Source: Eudorina sp. 2006-703-Eu-15
Taxonomy: Eukaryota; Chlorophyta; Chlorophyceae; Chlamydomonadales; Volvocaceae
Direction of reading: 5' to 3'
Length of the DNA: 64,000 bases
Assembly: GCA_003117195.1 (NCBI GenBank)
Contig: BDSI01000118.1
Location: 62,001-126,000, forward strand
This document shows positions 34,407 to 46,939 of the stretch, piece by piece; the stretch's first letter is position 1, and every line of letters starts with the position of its first letter. The translations under genes and the position numbers were made by a program. The notes under the pieces are model-generated. The model did not search any database, was not told where the DNA came from, and worked only from the letters and a program-made list of their open reading frames with translations.

Positions 34407-36805
34407 GGAATCTGAGAATGCGCGCGCTCCGCTCGTCAGTCGCAAGAATTTGGCAGCTTTCCGTCAATGGTTAACAGCGATAAGAACATAATTGCCTGAC
34501 AAATGCTCTGACGTCTCTGAGTTCGGCGAATCACACGCCTTGTTGATATTTGGCGCGCAGGTTACAAAGTTTCAAACGAGAATAGTTGGTGAGATGAACA
34601 AATAATCACAACAGTAAAGCTCGCAACCTTAACAATATGCTTTGCTTAGTTTTGTGCCCAAGAAACTGTTGCTTGTGGTTGGAGCATCGAGTCGTGAGTT
34701 GTACGGTACACCCTGCTCGCTTACGAACCCTCGGACCTCTGCGGTCAGAGCGAAAATTTTACAGTCATAATTATACTGATTCTTTGGGAACAACATATGA
34801 CCTACCCTTAGGATAATGTGCACAAGTTGCAGCAGAGATGGAGTTCTGCGGTCCGGCCTCGTAAGCACGTTGCTCGATGCGCTTGTGTCGGTTGCATGGA
34901 TTCAATTCACTGTATGTTTAATCGTTGTAATTACGTGCGAATTGTTAGGATGCTTAGCCGCCCCCAACTTGTCGGTTGGACTTCCTTGTCCAAACCGCCG
35001 ACGAACCCGGTTGCAATGAAGCTTCCTCGCAAACTATCCAGTGCTGTGCACAAGTGAAACCACTTCTAAGAAAATCCTCTGGCACTTTAAACCACGTGTG
35101 CTGACCTGAAGACTCGTCAGGAGGCTGTGGCTGTGGGTTGAGCTGTCGAGTCGCGGGCTTGCAAAACCGTCCAACGACACATGATGTACACCACAATCCG
35201 CGCATCCGCAAAGTCCCACGTTCCAAAGCTCGTCGTGTTTCAGTGTCGTTATGAGTTATGCCGGTTAATTCATTTGGATAACAGTACAGCGGCTCCAGGT
35301 GGATCCCAACCGGACATGCTGAGCCCTGCTGAGCCACCTCTCCGCACTGCGTGAAGGAATACTGCTCGAACAAGCCGCACCTGCTGGGAATCCTGGGCGC
35401 ATCGAAATCCAACCGTGGTCGGGTCGATCCACCATCCTGTTTTTTGTAGGCTCCACATGTATCCCCGGGGCTCCCAGGGATAGGCAGGGATACGTTGTAA
35501 AAACGCCCCCCGTGTGCGTTTCGCTGCTGTGCCGTAATCTACCGGGCATTGCAACCAACATGCCGGTCGCCCGCACCGTACCGAAGCCTGACCCTGTGCC
35601 CAGCCATTACCAGTTCGCACACTAATTTCCCTGCCTTGGCCTGGGCGGTCGTATGATGAGTGCCGAAGTGAACTCACCACCTCCTGCACACGTAAGGAAT
35701 GGGTGGTCCGTCAAGGCGCCCCTAACACGGTCACCCGTCGTCATAGTACACAGCACGGAGTGGGCACCAACCGCATGCCTGCCGACGCCGCATGATCCGC
35801 AACGTAGCAGTGAAGCAGCTCGGCAGGCCCATCCAGTGCCTTTACTCGGACATCTGGATTCCCGGCTGCATACCATCCGGAGGAAACAACCTCTCTGGCA
35901 GAGCCCCAACATTGGGGCACGTGTTCCCAACTGCTCATCAACCGCTTCCTCGTGGCTGTCACAGGTGATCTTTCAAGGAGTGGCTTAGAAAGCAACCAAT
36001 CAACACGTCCCATCTGTCTCACGCTCTCACCCCCCTCTCCTGTCGTACACCTGACCTGCGAAGGCTCATCATCACTAACTGTCCTGTGCGTTGACAATGG
36101 GCAATGAGGTCGCCGTTGATCGCGAGGACCTGTAAGGCCCAGAAACACCTTCAGAACGGATACCAACGTCGGTAAGAATACGGCAGTGGCCGTACATTTC
36201 CATAACGTCCCGTCTTGGGGTGGGGTTCGCAAGGACCTCGCAGTGTGGAAGTGTACATCCATGCCCTTGGGACATATGTCAAGGAGAGCGAGAGAGGGTG
36301 GCCAGCAAGGAAGACGTCCAGGCGATCAGCAGGAAGGTGCAGATCGCCGCCAGGCATAGTCATTTCTGGTACGGAAGGATCTGGCAGGATGAGCCCCAAA
36401 GCCCACTTGCGCATCCGGAACCTACACGAGCGTTTTCAATCAGGCCTTACGTTTTTCCTCACCGTGGAACGTGCTTCCAGCGGGAGTGGAGCGGAAAGCT
36501 GTCCATCGCACCGCAGGTTTCGAGAGCGCAGTGTACGAGTGTAGAGGCGGTTGTGCTTGTGCTGGCAAGGCGCCTTGCGACTACCAGCCCGATCCGGCCA
36601 CGACGGGCCGACCCGTGGGTCCACGTGACTGACCCTGGATGTGCTGCGGCTGGGGACGTCGTAGTTGTTTCCAGCATGTTGACGCTGCTTTGCTTATGTG
36701 CGTCAATGCGTGTGTGCGATCTTGACGTCCATCTGCTCATGTCCGTTTCCCATGTTACCGTATCCTGTCTTCCTGCGTGTGGCTGCGTAACTCATATGCC
36801 AACAG
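34407..36805. other. Intergenic region upstream of WDR48-like gene and kinase-like gene
   Basis: 2.4 kb between the WDR48-like start codon and the first supported kinase-like exon. It should contain the WDR48 promoter and any missing 5' exons of the kinase gene. Composition is clearly less GC-rich and free of the simple tracts seen to the left. I see no exon I can support; a frame at 36220-36882 overlaps the kinase exon in another phase and is unrecognised. Confidence 0.5.
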
Positions 36806-37970
36806 GCTGTTCCGCCCCGATCAGCCGGTCATTCGCAAGCGGGTGGCACCGTGGCCCAAGTACGAAGAGTGGTCCGGCGTGAACTTCGTCGACATCAAGA
36901 CGGTGTACCAAGCCACTTCGATGAAGCAGGGCGTGGTTCACGCTCTGTCCGGCCCAACCAACACGGGCAGCGTTTACAGGGTGCGTTGCCTGTAGGGGAA
37001 CGGGGGCTGTGCAGGAAGGGGTCATCATTCTGGCCTGTACCTTCACGTTATGGCCTTGTTGGTGCCAAACTAGGCCTTTCATATCTGTGTTAGCTGCCTT
37101 CCTCTTCCTTGGATTGGTTCGAACTAAATAACTTTTCACGGAGCCATTGGCCGCGCCTCCTTTGTCGGGGGGCGTGTCCTTCCTGGCGGTGAACGGTGCC
37201 TGCTGGTGATAGGTGGACCTGGTGCCCGTTGGGTTCACCTACGACGACGCACCGCCGCAAACGGAAGAGGATGTGCGGAACCTGGTGCACTGCCTGCTTC
37301 ATGGACTGGCCGCCATCCACGGGGTAAGTGCTTGTGCCAGCACGGAGGGGCCTGCTTGAAGATACCACCCAAACAGCACGGAAAGCCGAGCGAGTGGAAC
37401 GATGTCGTCACGACATGGAATGTTTACGATCGTACGCAATGGCAAGCCAGTGCAAACCGTGTGGCTGGGTATGGCAGTGAAATGCGAGAGAGGAACGATG
37501 TTTAGGGCTCCAGGATCCTGGTTGGCCCATGGTAGGTAAGCTGAATTCTTGCATGCACCGGTGCTTGGTGCACCTGACTCCCGCAGGCGGGCTTCGTTCA
37601 CCGGGACCTGCGGTTGGACAACATCGTGTGGTCCCAACCGGGCCACCGCTGGTTCCTGATCGACCTGGAGACCTGCGCCCGCGCGGACCAGCGGCCAGTC
37701 GATGGCTTCCAGCCGCTCGGCTGGGATCCCGACACAACGCTGGTGGACGGGAAGTACACCTTCGCCTCGGACCTGTACCAGCTGGGGCTGCTCGTGCAGC
37801 AGGCGAGCGGGTCCTTGGTGACTTCGGAGCCCGGCCAGGCGGTCATGGACGCGCTGTGCACGTCCCCCGTGGACCAGCAGCGCAGCGCCGCCGACCTGCT
37901 GGACTTCGAGTGGCTGCGGTGCGGGGGGTCAGGTTGCACTGTGGCTGGCGCACAGCCGGCCGAGCGCTAG
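36806..37970 (+). CDS. Protein-kinase-like gene, 3' exons (5' part not resolved)
   Basis: Three in-frame exons: 36806-36980, 37213-37323, 37587-37970 (TAG stop). They give part of the kinase N-lobe/hinge (VVHALSGP, YRVDLVPVGFTYDD), a helix ending HCLLHGLAAIHG, the catalytic loop HRDLRLDNIVW and helix F (FASDLYQLGLLV). The catalytic Asp and Asn are present. The metal-binding DFG reads DLE (FLIDLETCA), and no APE motif is obvious. The first exon begins in phase 2, so at least one upstream exon is missing. No glycine loop or beta-3 lysine could be assigned. It resembles the lineage-specific kinase-like families common in volvocine algae; substrate unknown. It may be active on the intact HRD/N, or a pseudokinase. 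Confidence 0.6.
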
Positions 37971-39700
37971 CTAGCAGGTGTGTGCAATGGGCGCGCACAA
38001 TAGGCGTCACCTCCGAGCTTACCCATTTTGCATCGCCGCTCTAGTTTCGAGCAGGAGGATGTGAAGCAGAGATGCAAGATGGGTAAGCGTGGAGTGGGTA
38101 GTGATGCCCATACACAGCGGCCGATTTGACGTGGTGCCGTATTGCTCAGATCACGGATGCAGAAGAATTCAACTACCTACGTGCTACGTCGTATAGGTTT
38201 AGTTGTGTGGGGCGTTGTGCATGGCACTCGGGCAGCCAATGAAAATCATGCTTCAGAGTCGTGCTAAGAAATGCAACTGCGTTACCTCAGATGGGTGCAT
38301 TGCGGTGGGTGTCATGATTGCAAGCGGGAGAAGTAGGCATCTAGAGGCAAGCAGGTTTGCGTGTATTCCCTGATGGTCTATCTTGTCATTCCACCCCGGC
38401 CGCACATCAGTGCGGATTGATATCGCTTGAAATATATTCGCGCATTTTCGCGCCAATTATTGCGGCTGAACCGGTATCTTCTTTGATACCTACGACAAAT
38501 CCGATGGATCTCCGAATGTGACTACTACTATCATAGTACGAGCAGGTAATCTGGCTCGAAGGGCTGGTCTGGCGTGTGCCGTCTGTTTGAGCAATGCAGG
38601 TCTGCGGTCTGCTGCTGATTTGGCGCGCTTTCGTCGCGGAAGACTACCAGGTGGTACGGGTCGGCTGCCTTGGCCACACAGACTCAACACCACAATGCTG
38701 TGCGTGCGTGTGATCCTCGCGTGTCCGTGTGTGTGTGCGCGTGCAAATGGTTTCATCGTTTGGGGGGACGCCCAGCAGGGAGTCGGGCATCGCGGCATCA
38801 CAGTTCTGGTCGCGCTCGTCTCTTAATATCCAACGCCCCCAGGTATCGCCCCATGCCCGAGGGCCCCTTCCCCCGCGGCACTTGGAAGGCGGTGGCCTTC
38901 CTCCCTCGGTGGTCTTCTCGTGCGCTCAAATCCCATGATTTACGGTACTTGGTGCGCCCGGCCATATGGCCGACACCTCATTCAGGCACTCATCCGCGGC
39001 AATGCCTGCCTGCGAGTAATGCACATGTAACCAGCCCCGGCGTGCTTGCCCCGGTCTTCGCATGCGTTGCATTGTAACGGAGCCCTCGATGAAGACAGAT
39101 GTCGTGGCGACGATCCGTTAGGTTCATGCGAGAGGTCCCAGGAGAACGGCCCTGCATCCGCAACTACCCCACGACCCTCAGGCCTGGATCCAAATCAGGC
39201 ACTGCAGCAAGGATGCCCGCGGCTGACCGGCGGCCCCATCGGCGCATCTGCGCACTCCATTGGGCTGTCCGACACCCCCCGGAGTTCGCTTTCAGCCAGA
39301 ATTTCCCACTGAAGGCAACTGTGAGGGCCGCAGCAATGATGCCCGTGATGGGATTGCCGCCCAGCGCACTGCGGTGATCAGGCTCTGATCAGCCTGGATC
39401 ACCAAGGGTAGCGCCCCGCACATGATGGGCCTCGCACATGTGACCCGCCCCCCTCCCAACGTCAACCAGGACAGCGAACAGCAAGGAAAGCCACCGAATG
39501 GGCGGTCGACGACGTCGAGGACCCCCGCTGGCGCGCCAAGCGCCACATCGCGCACTCGACTGCTGCTGCTTCGCTGCGAGGTTGCGGGTGCGGCGACAGC
39601 TGCGGCAGCCGCCTCACCCAGCGGCGGCGCCGCGCCGCTGCGCTGCGGCCTCCACTCGCTCCCTCCCGCAGGTCCCCACCCGCTCATCCCGCCATGGCCA
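37971..39700. other. Intergenic region between kinase-like gene and PP4C
   Basis: 1.7 kb between convergent genes, expected to hold both 3' untranslated regions. No exon, RNA gene or repeat array was recognised. Confidence 0.55.
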
Positions 39701-42700
39701 TTACAAGAAGTAGTCCGGCGCAGCGCGCTTGGACTGGATCCCTCGGACCTCCTGCGGGGCTGCTTCAAAGACCTGCGCGGGCACAGGCGGCCAGGGTCCC
39801 CCACCAGGGACGAGGCCAGTCCGAGTGAGTGAACACAGGGCCCCTCGGCGCGTGTGCGCAGTCCCTTAAGACACACTCGCCGGCCCTGAGGGCATCCGTC
39901 GGCAGCACCGGTGATGATGATGCGCATGAAAGACGCAGCCAGCTTAAGGAGGCTGTATGTGGGGGCCCCCTGGGTGCAGGGCCGTAACGACCGAATACAG
40001 GACGGCGCACAGACGGATGCGGAGGGAGCGACGAGCCGAACCAACCCCGCCCTTGCTAGTTGTCGCGTCCATGCGGGCGCCCGCCCAGGGCCGCAACACC
40101 GCGCACCTTGTAGTTCTTGCCTAGGTGCTCGTCCACCTCCATGATCGCCGCCACATTCCCGCACCTGCGGGCCGAGGGCCAAGGACGCGTCACCACGCAC
40201 AGCCTCATGTTGGCGGCAGCGGCGCAGCCCTACCCCCACTGCTGGCACAGCCACCACCGCGCACCATGCGAACCTCCCTCAACCCATACTGGAAGCGCCT
40301 CCCTGGTGCCTCCCATGGCTGCAGTTCCAGCACCCCCCAAGACCTCGAGCGTGTCCGCCCCGCCCTACTCCCGAGGACCCAGCTCGGCCCGACCTGACCC
40401 CGCGCGCTCCCCAGAATCCTCATCCCCCAGCCTCCACCTCGACCCCCCTTTTTGTCAATAAAGACAGCGAAACCTCGACCCGCCCCCCCCTTGGGACAGA
40501 CCGGCCGCTCACCGGTAGCAGTAGTTTGGCGCCGACCACACGGTGACCAGCTTGTCGTTAAACATGGTCTTGTAGCCGTCCATGACCAGCTGGTGCGCCC
40601 GGCAGATGAGGTCGATCTTGTTGGCGTCGGTGAAGGCCCGGCACACGTCGGCGCCGAACAGGAAGCCGGCGCCGCGGGGCGACAGGCCCCAGCCCTCGAT
40701 GTCCTCTGGGTCGGACCACAGCAGATCGCACATGGCGCCGTCGTGGGGGACCTCCTGCTTGCGGTCAATGGTGCGGATCTGACCACCACCACCACCACCA
40801 CCACCACCACCACCACCACCACCACCACGAGGACATGGACCAGGAGGCAGACGAAGGAAGGGCGGAAGGGGAAGGGGCCGAGGGAAGCGTCAACAATCGT
40901 CCCCGAGGACTGGCCAAGAGAGGGGGCAACGGCGGTTAAGTGCCGGTGGCAGTACATCACTTCTGGCCGTATTTAGTACAGACCGGGCGGTGCCAGCCGC
41001 TACGGCCCAACCGGCCAGGCATGTCCAGGATGTGATCGTCCCCAGGCCCAACAGGCCTGCCCGCCCACCCGTCCGTCTGTCCGCACCTGGTCCAACGTGG
41101 AGATTGTGGGCGAGAGGCCGCCGTGCACCGCGAAGATCGAGTTGTCAATCACCGCAGAGAGGCTGCGAGTGGCGCACACGGGAGGCCGGGGGAGGGCGGG
41201 GGGGAGGGGGGGGCACGGCAAGGGGGGTGTATTGTTGTGCCTTGCCTTGTGTGCACGACTGATCCTCGACTGTCAACGCGTGGGCATGCACTGGACAGGA
41301 CCTGTTGCTTCAGCTGTGTGAGGGAGCTGCACTGCACTGCACTACACTGCACTGCAGACACCCGCACCCGACGCGCGTGGCCCAACGTCACCCAACGTGA
41401 CCCAACGCGGCCCACAGCGCGCCAACCCAACCACACATCCGCATCGATGTGACGGAATGACTGGTTGTGTACGGAATGACTTGTCCACACATGACGGGAT
41501 GCTACTGCTGCTGCTGTTGCGCTTCCTTCTGCGCGTTGCGTCCAGCTGCGTGTTGCCATCCCCCGGCGAATGCAAAAGGTCCAACACGCTCTGCGCTGCT
41601 TTGCACGTCTGTCCGCTGTTATGGCCGCCCAATACGGTCACAAGGTGCACGCGCACCATCCAACCGTGACCTGCGCCTGGCCGATTTCTCCAACCAACCG
41701 ACCCCGCAACGGTCACCATGCCTGACAGCTCACTTGCCCACGCGCCAAGTGAGCTGAACGCATCCTGCCCCTGCTGCTGCAGCGACTGCGCGATTGCCGC
41801 GCCCCTACAGGGCTGCTGCTGATTATGGGCCCTGCACGGACCCACCGCACCAGGCTGCGCACCTGAGGTAGTCAAACACATCGGTGCAGTACCGCCACAC
41901 GTTGACGGACCCGTACTTCCGCAAGCATTCATCGTAAAAGCCATACACCTGTACGAAGCAAAGGTGGGGGTGGAAAAGGTCGCGCTCGTCACACAGCGGG
42001 AGCGGCCGCGGCGGTCCCTCCAAGTGACTTGTGGCAGCCATGAGCCACAGAGCACAAGCAAGATGCTGACCACACAATTCACGCACGCCTTAGTCGCCCC
42101 GCATCCGACGCCCATAGACAGGCATACGCCCCTCGCTTTGTGGAAAGACCCGCGCATGCGCGCGACCACGTGCGCACGTGGTCGCGCCAAGCCGCAGAGC
42201 TCGGGGCTGCGCGGGGTTGGTTGCACCCGCAGGTGGACGTTCGTGCAGCAGCTGATGCTGCGGCGAGACCCCGCCAGGCGCTAGGCGGCCAGATGGACTC
42301 CAGGCGCAGCCGCTCTTGAGCACTCACTGCACCTACCTAGCAGGCAACCTAGCAGGTGAATACACCTGTGTGTGTACACCACACCCCGTAGCGTCACTGA
42401 CGGACCTAGGCAGTCCCCCGGTCCGACAGGCACGTACTTTCCCACGTCCGTCTGTGTCGGGGACCGGCGGTGAACCGGCCCTCCGGTCGCCCATCCCTAG
42501 AGAATAGAGACCCCACCCGAGATCAGACACACAGCACCCACCCCGCCGGCGCGAGCCCCCCAGAGAGCAGAGTGGCGTTGCGCAGCGCCGTCACTGCAGA
42601 CCCCCGTGTCCGTGTGTCCCTGGCCAAGAAGCCATGGCTGGACCCCACCTGTGTGATCTGTCGGCTTTCGTGGTTGCCCCGGATGAGCGTAATCCGGTCC

Positions 42701-44287
42701 GGGTAGCGGACCTGCGCGCGGTGGGTGGGAGGTTGGGTGGGTGGACGGAGAGCAAGGACGGGTGCGGTGGCGTCAGTGGGGAGCGCGCGACCTACGGAGG
42801 TGGGTGGCCGGGGGAGCAACAGGTCGGCCAACTCCAAGCACCCACAGGAAAGCAGCGTCGCAGACGGGCTGATTACCCGTGATGCGCAAACCCGCGTTGA
42901 AGCGCACGGACTGAGCAGCAGTCCTTGAACACGCCTCCTCTACGAGTCGGCCGCGGTGCCCCAATGCCGACCATCAGGCCCCATGCGGCTGCGGCCCCGA
43001 TTGAGGACTGATGTGATGCGGGTCGATTACCTCGCGAGTCGCGAGAGGGAGCCCGCCGCTGTTCACCCAGCATGCGATCTACGCTTCGCCGCAGGTTCAT
43101 AGTTTCTCAAGCCGCCGGACCAGTGGAGGGTGTTTCCGTCGCCGCCAGCCGGGCCACCTCTCTTCGACTGCTGGCCCGCGATTGCGCCCACGCTGGCTGC
43201 CCCTCCAACGCGCGCTGATGGCACTGATGCCCCAACGTGGTGGGCATCCTTCACCAGTTCGGCGAGGCGTGTGCCGCGTCCCAGCCAAGCGTCATGGGTC
43301 GGTGGAGACACCCAGAGATGACCACCGCACGGCTCGCCCGGTACCGCAGCAGGAGCATGGTGTGTACAGAGAAGAGACCCGCCTGACCCATAATGTGTAG
43401 TGCTGAGCCATGCCCCATCAAGAACCTCAAAAGAATCACACGCCCACTTTGCAGCACGTCCACACAGTCAAATCCCGAACGTGTGCTGTGCGTCTGCCGC
43501 TTGTTAGCCCTGACCCCCTGCTGTTGTGAACCAGGCGCGCACCTTGAGTGCTAGGAGGAGCAAGAATGTTTCAACGCTGTAGAAGCCCCGGTCCACGAAG
43601 TCGCCCATGAACAGGTAGTTACTGCGGGTATCACCCGGGCCACGGTCGCGTCAAGTTCTGAGGATCAGCCCGCAGGCCACCCGTGATGCGTTTCCGCCCG
43701 ATGACAGCGACAACACGACATGGCGACTGCAGTACGCGGATTGAATACAAACATAGGTGCGCACAGGCCAAGGGCAAAGAACCCAAATCAGCGTTGTGAC
43801 AGCCATGCGTGCCCTCGTGCCACTGCGGGTATCGCCTCCCCCCCTCGCTGCATCAGTGGCGCAGCGGCCGCCATGTGCTGCTTACGTCATGGGACAGTCT
43901 CCGCCCACTTGGAACAACTCCATGAGGTCGTAGAATTGCCCATGTATATCGCCACCTGTTGTTCGCAAGGGGGTCGACATATTCGGCTATGGCCATGCCC
44001 TTTGCTACAATAAACGTCAATTTGGGAGACAATGATCGATGTAATGATGACCGACAATTCGCAATCGCCGACGAGGTGCAGATGGGGAAGGCGCGGGAAC
44101 TCCGCGACATGCGGAAACAAACGCGTTACTCACAAACAGTAACTGGGGCGTCCACACGCTGGACGTTGCTCTCTTCCACTAATATCTCTAGCGCCTTCTG
44201 GCAAAGCGTCTTCACGTCCGACTCCTTCAAAGGCTCGCACTTCTTTAGCTGCTCTATCCACCGGTCCAGCTCCGACTGCCCAGCCAT
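39701..44287 (-). CDS. PP4C: Serine/threonine protein phosphatase 4 catalytic subunit
   Basis: Nine exons: 44287-44134, 43955-43886, 43621-43543, 42711-42649, 41948-41863, 41162-41087, 40778-40513, 40164-40107, 39772-39701. Together 307 aa, exactly the family length. The metal and phosphate signatures are all present: [24 protein letters not shown], then [23 protein letters not shown] and [11 protein letters not shown]. The C-terminus PDYFL is the methylated tail of PP2A-like enzymes. The N-terminus ([16 protein letters not shown]) and [20 protein letters not shown] separate it from PP6 and PP2A. A start 18 codons upstream (44341) is in frame, but the conserved N-terminus begins at [10 protein letters not shown]. 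It is a manganese-dependent nuclear/cytosolic phosphatase acting in DNA-damage and centrosome/basal-body control in other eukaryotes. Confidence 0.97.
40454..40473 (+). repeat. Family-C motif, PP4C intron 7
   Basis: GTCAATAAAGACAGCGAAAC, antisense, about 40 bp beyond the exon-7 donor; same position and orientation as in WDR48 intron 14. Confidence 0.55.
40783..40828 (+). repeat. (CAC)15 tract abutting the PP4C exon-7 acceptor
   Basis: On the gene strand it reads (GTG)n directly followed by GTCAG and the exon. Confidence 0.95.
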
Positions 44288-45555
44288 AGCTCCCAGCGGG
44301 AGCGGCTCCCCGGCGAATTGTCTACTGTGCAGTCTAGTCAAGCTGCTGCTGATGCCTAAGCGCCAAACAAAGACGGCGCCTCAGGCGCCAACGCGCCGCG
44401 GCCAGGCGCGTTAATTAATAAGGTGCAATTGTTGTGCAAGCCGCAAACATATCAAAGTGTAAGACTAACTTCCAAGGGGTCAAGTGGTCTCGTGGCAACG
44501 TTCGCTCAGTCTACAATAGTACAACATGCAGCAATGATCAAAACCAGAGCTGCTAGGTCTATCTCGGAAACAGTGTAGAGCTGTTCAGGCCCTGTCGTGC
44601 AGGTACGCGTTTCGTTGGTCGCTCATCACTGGACGAGGGCATGCATTTGTAATATCAGTAACCCGAATGGATATTCTTTTGTAGCTTAAAACATATTTGC
44701 ATAAATTAACAACTCTCCGCACTTCGCCTAAGGGGTTCCCTAACCCCTTGTGCAGAAAACATCCGACATCGAGGAACATGTGCCAGCCCATGCAATAATG
44801 ATGCAAGAGCTGTTGCAAAATCCATGCAATGTCTCACAGCGTTACCGTAGTGTCCGGCGGAATGGCGCACGCATGGAAGTAGTAAGACACTGTGCATCTC
44901 AGCTTCGATTGTGGACGGACAAGGTTTGACGCTTCCCTAAACATGAGCTGATGGGTGATCTCACTTGGGGTGATCGTGTCGATTGGTTGTACGACATGGT
45001 TGTGTCGGATGTTCGAAGGGAAGGGCTCTCGGTCCGCTCTCCACTGTCCTGAAGTATGATCAAAGTGATCACGGCTGGCAAATAAGAGTCCTTTCTATCT
45101 CCATATCTGTCGGCTTGGAAATGCTTGGGCAAGCGGTAAGTGAAGGGCAAGGACCCCTCGTGACCCCTCAAACATGCACGGTGGTCACAAACAAGGCCCA
45201 ACAGACATCTTGTATAACCATCGCTCCAGACAGGACGGTGCTACTGGGACAGGATCCCAGAACGACTGATTTACGTCGTTTGTCGAACCATCATAATCAG
45301 GTGTCGTAAACAGCCTGTCAGGTGCAGTCAACATCACCGCGTTCTATGATGGCCGTGTCCGCACACAAACTGTATGCGCCTGGTGCGTATCCCTGCTTCA
45401 CATAACCTTCCTGTCCGGCGCCATTTCGGTGGAGGTGAGACGCCACCTGTTGACGCAACAACACGACAGGCGATCTGGCCGGATCTTTATCCCGATAGCG
45501 CAGCACCCCTTACAGCCGGGGCATGGTCGCCACGGTGGCGCGGTTTCGTCTATGC

Positions 45556-46160
45556 AGTGTATGGTAAGGAAGCTTTGGCTGTCACCGATGACCCGCGGGG
45601 TCCATTGTAACATCATTTTAACAATAATAATCCACTTTATCCACTTCTGGGGATCCCGCCCGCTGCTGGGCCTATCCCTTTGGTAGTGTTTCCCCGCTGT
45701 GCGCCTCTGCTTGCTTAGGTGGCTGTCTGGGTGGGGTTATGGCCCTCTGTGTTTTTCAACCGCGGCGTTGAGGTGTGGAGGTGTCTTGCCGCCTTGTCGG
45801 TGGGGCCTGCTGGGGCTTACCCGCCGTTTATCCCTTTTCGGGGTCCGCTATACCGTTCGTTCATTCATCATATACGCTGCACACTTATCCGCCATGCTCC
45901 TTATCCTCTCGTCAGGCTACCTGCTTGATGCTGAGCGTTCGCGGTTGGAAATATAGCCATGCCACGCTGGCCTTCGCCGTATCCCTTACTTATGGTGTGT
46001 GCCGACCGAAATCGATCAGACTTGATCCAAGACGTGAACGTGAACCCCTCGTAATGGTGTTCATTTAGGCAGTGTATGGTGAGGAAGGCTCGGCTGTCGC
46101 CGGGGCTGTCACCGATGACCCGCGGGGTCCGCTGTAACATCCTAATAATAATGGTGTGCA
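45556..46160. repeat. Pair of direct repeats about 515 bp apart
   Basis: Left copy at 45556-45640 and right copy at 46070-46155. Both begin GCAGTGTATGGT, share GGCTGTCACCGATGACCCGC and GGGGTCC, and continue TGTAACATC before an AATAATAAT run. The right copy carries a short internal duplication. The layout is that of a small element with terminal direct repeats or a segmental duplication; no coding sequence lies inside. Confidence 0.6.
45808..45872 (-). repeat. Family-E element, copy 2
   Basis: Minus-strand reading GATGAATGAACGAACGGTAT, then AGCGGACCCCGAAAAGGGAT, inside the directly repeated unit. Confidence 0.6.
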
Positions 46161-46939
46161 CGATAGCAAGAACCCCATGTGCAGGTTTCGATGCCAGAGA
46201 GGATAATGTTATCAGGCGGTATCCTACCGTGCACTACGCTGCCACACAGCGTGACACGAGAGGGAGCGCAGTTGCCGAACTGGACCGAAAGACTTGTGTT
46301 AGCTGAGCGGTGCTAAAGCGTTCCACACGCCCCTAAACTCTCCCTCCACCTCCTAAAACTGTGGACAGCACGCATTGACCTGAACAAAGTGTGTCCAGGC
46401 CTGTCCGTTGTACGGCACCGCCGCGCGAATGAGGAAAAGTCCTGCCTCTTGCAAGCCCTCTCGGCCATTGCGTCTAATCTATGGGAATCGGGATCAACGC
46501 CCCTTACCATGCGCCGAGGCGCAGTTAGACCAAGGGCAATCAAGACCCTTGCCATAACCGTAACTATGTGCCAAGGGTTCGCGCATTGCCAGACTTGTGA
46601 ACACCGTACTAGCGCAATCGAAATTCGTCCAGCGTGGCGAAAGGGTTCTGACCGTGGGTTCTGACTGCGGCTCTCCGTCTCCATTCTCTCGGGGGCTTGG
46701 TTTCACCGCTTTGCTGAACAGTCTGAAAATTGTGAGCTCTTTGGCTTTTCAAGGCGCTTGTCCATGTCCACGTGCAGTACTTTCTGTCGGCGGGTGTACA
46801 ACACGATGACTGCGTTAAAATCTCGAACAACATATTCCTTTATGAGTCCTTTGCTCCAATATACAATTAAAGAACACCAAGTTGACGTTGCGAAATTTAT
46901 TATCTCACTGTAGGCACTTTTAAAAGGACACCCGCAGAA

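Larger units (their letters stand above)
44288..46939. other. Divergent PP4C/ADK3 intergenic region
   Basis: 2.65 kb between two divergently transcribed genes, holding both promoters. The middle contains a repeated unit (45556-46160) described separately. TTTTAAAAGG at 46918-46927, 13 bp before the ADK3 start codon, is AT-rich but too close to be assigned as a promoter. No other gene was recognised. Confidence 0.5.

Noticed and set aside
40509..44341. PP4C starting 18 codons earlier at 44341
   Set aside because: The conserved family N-terminus begins at the internal Met (44287), and the upstream residues have no counterpart.
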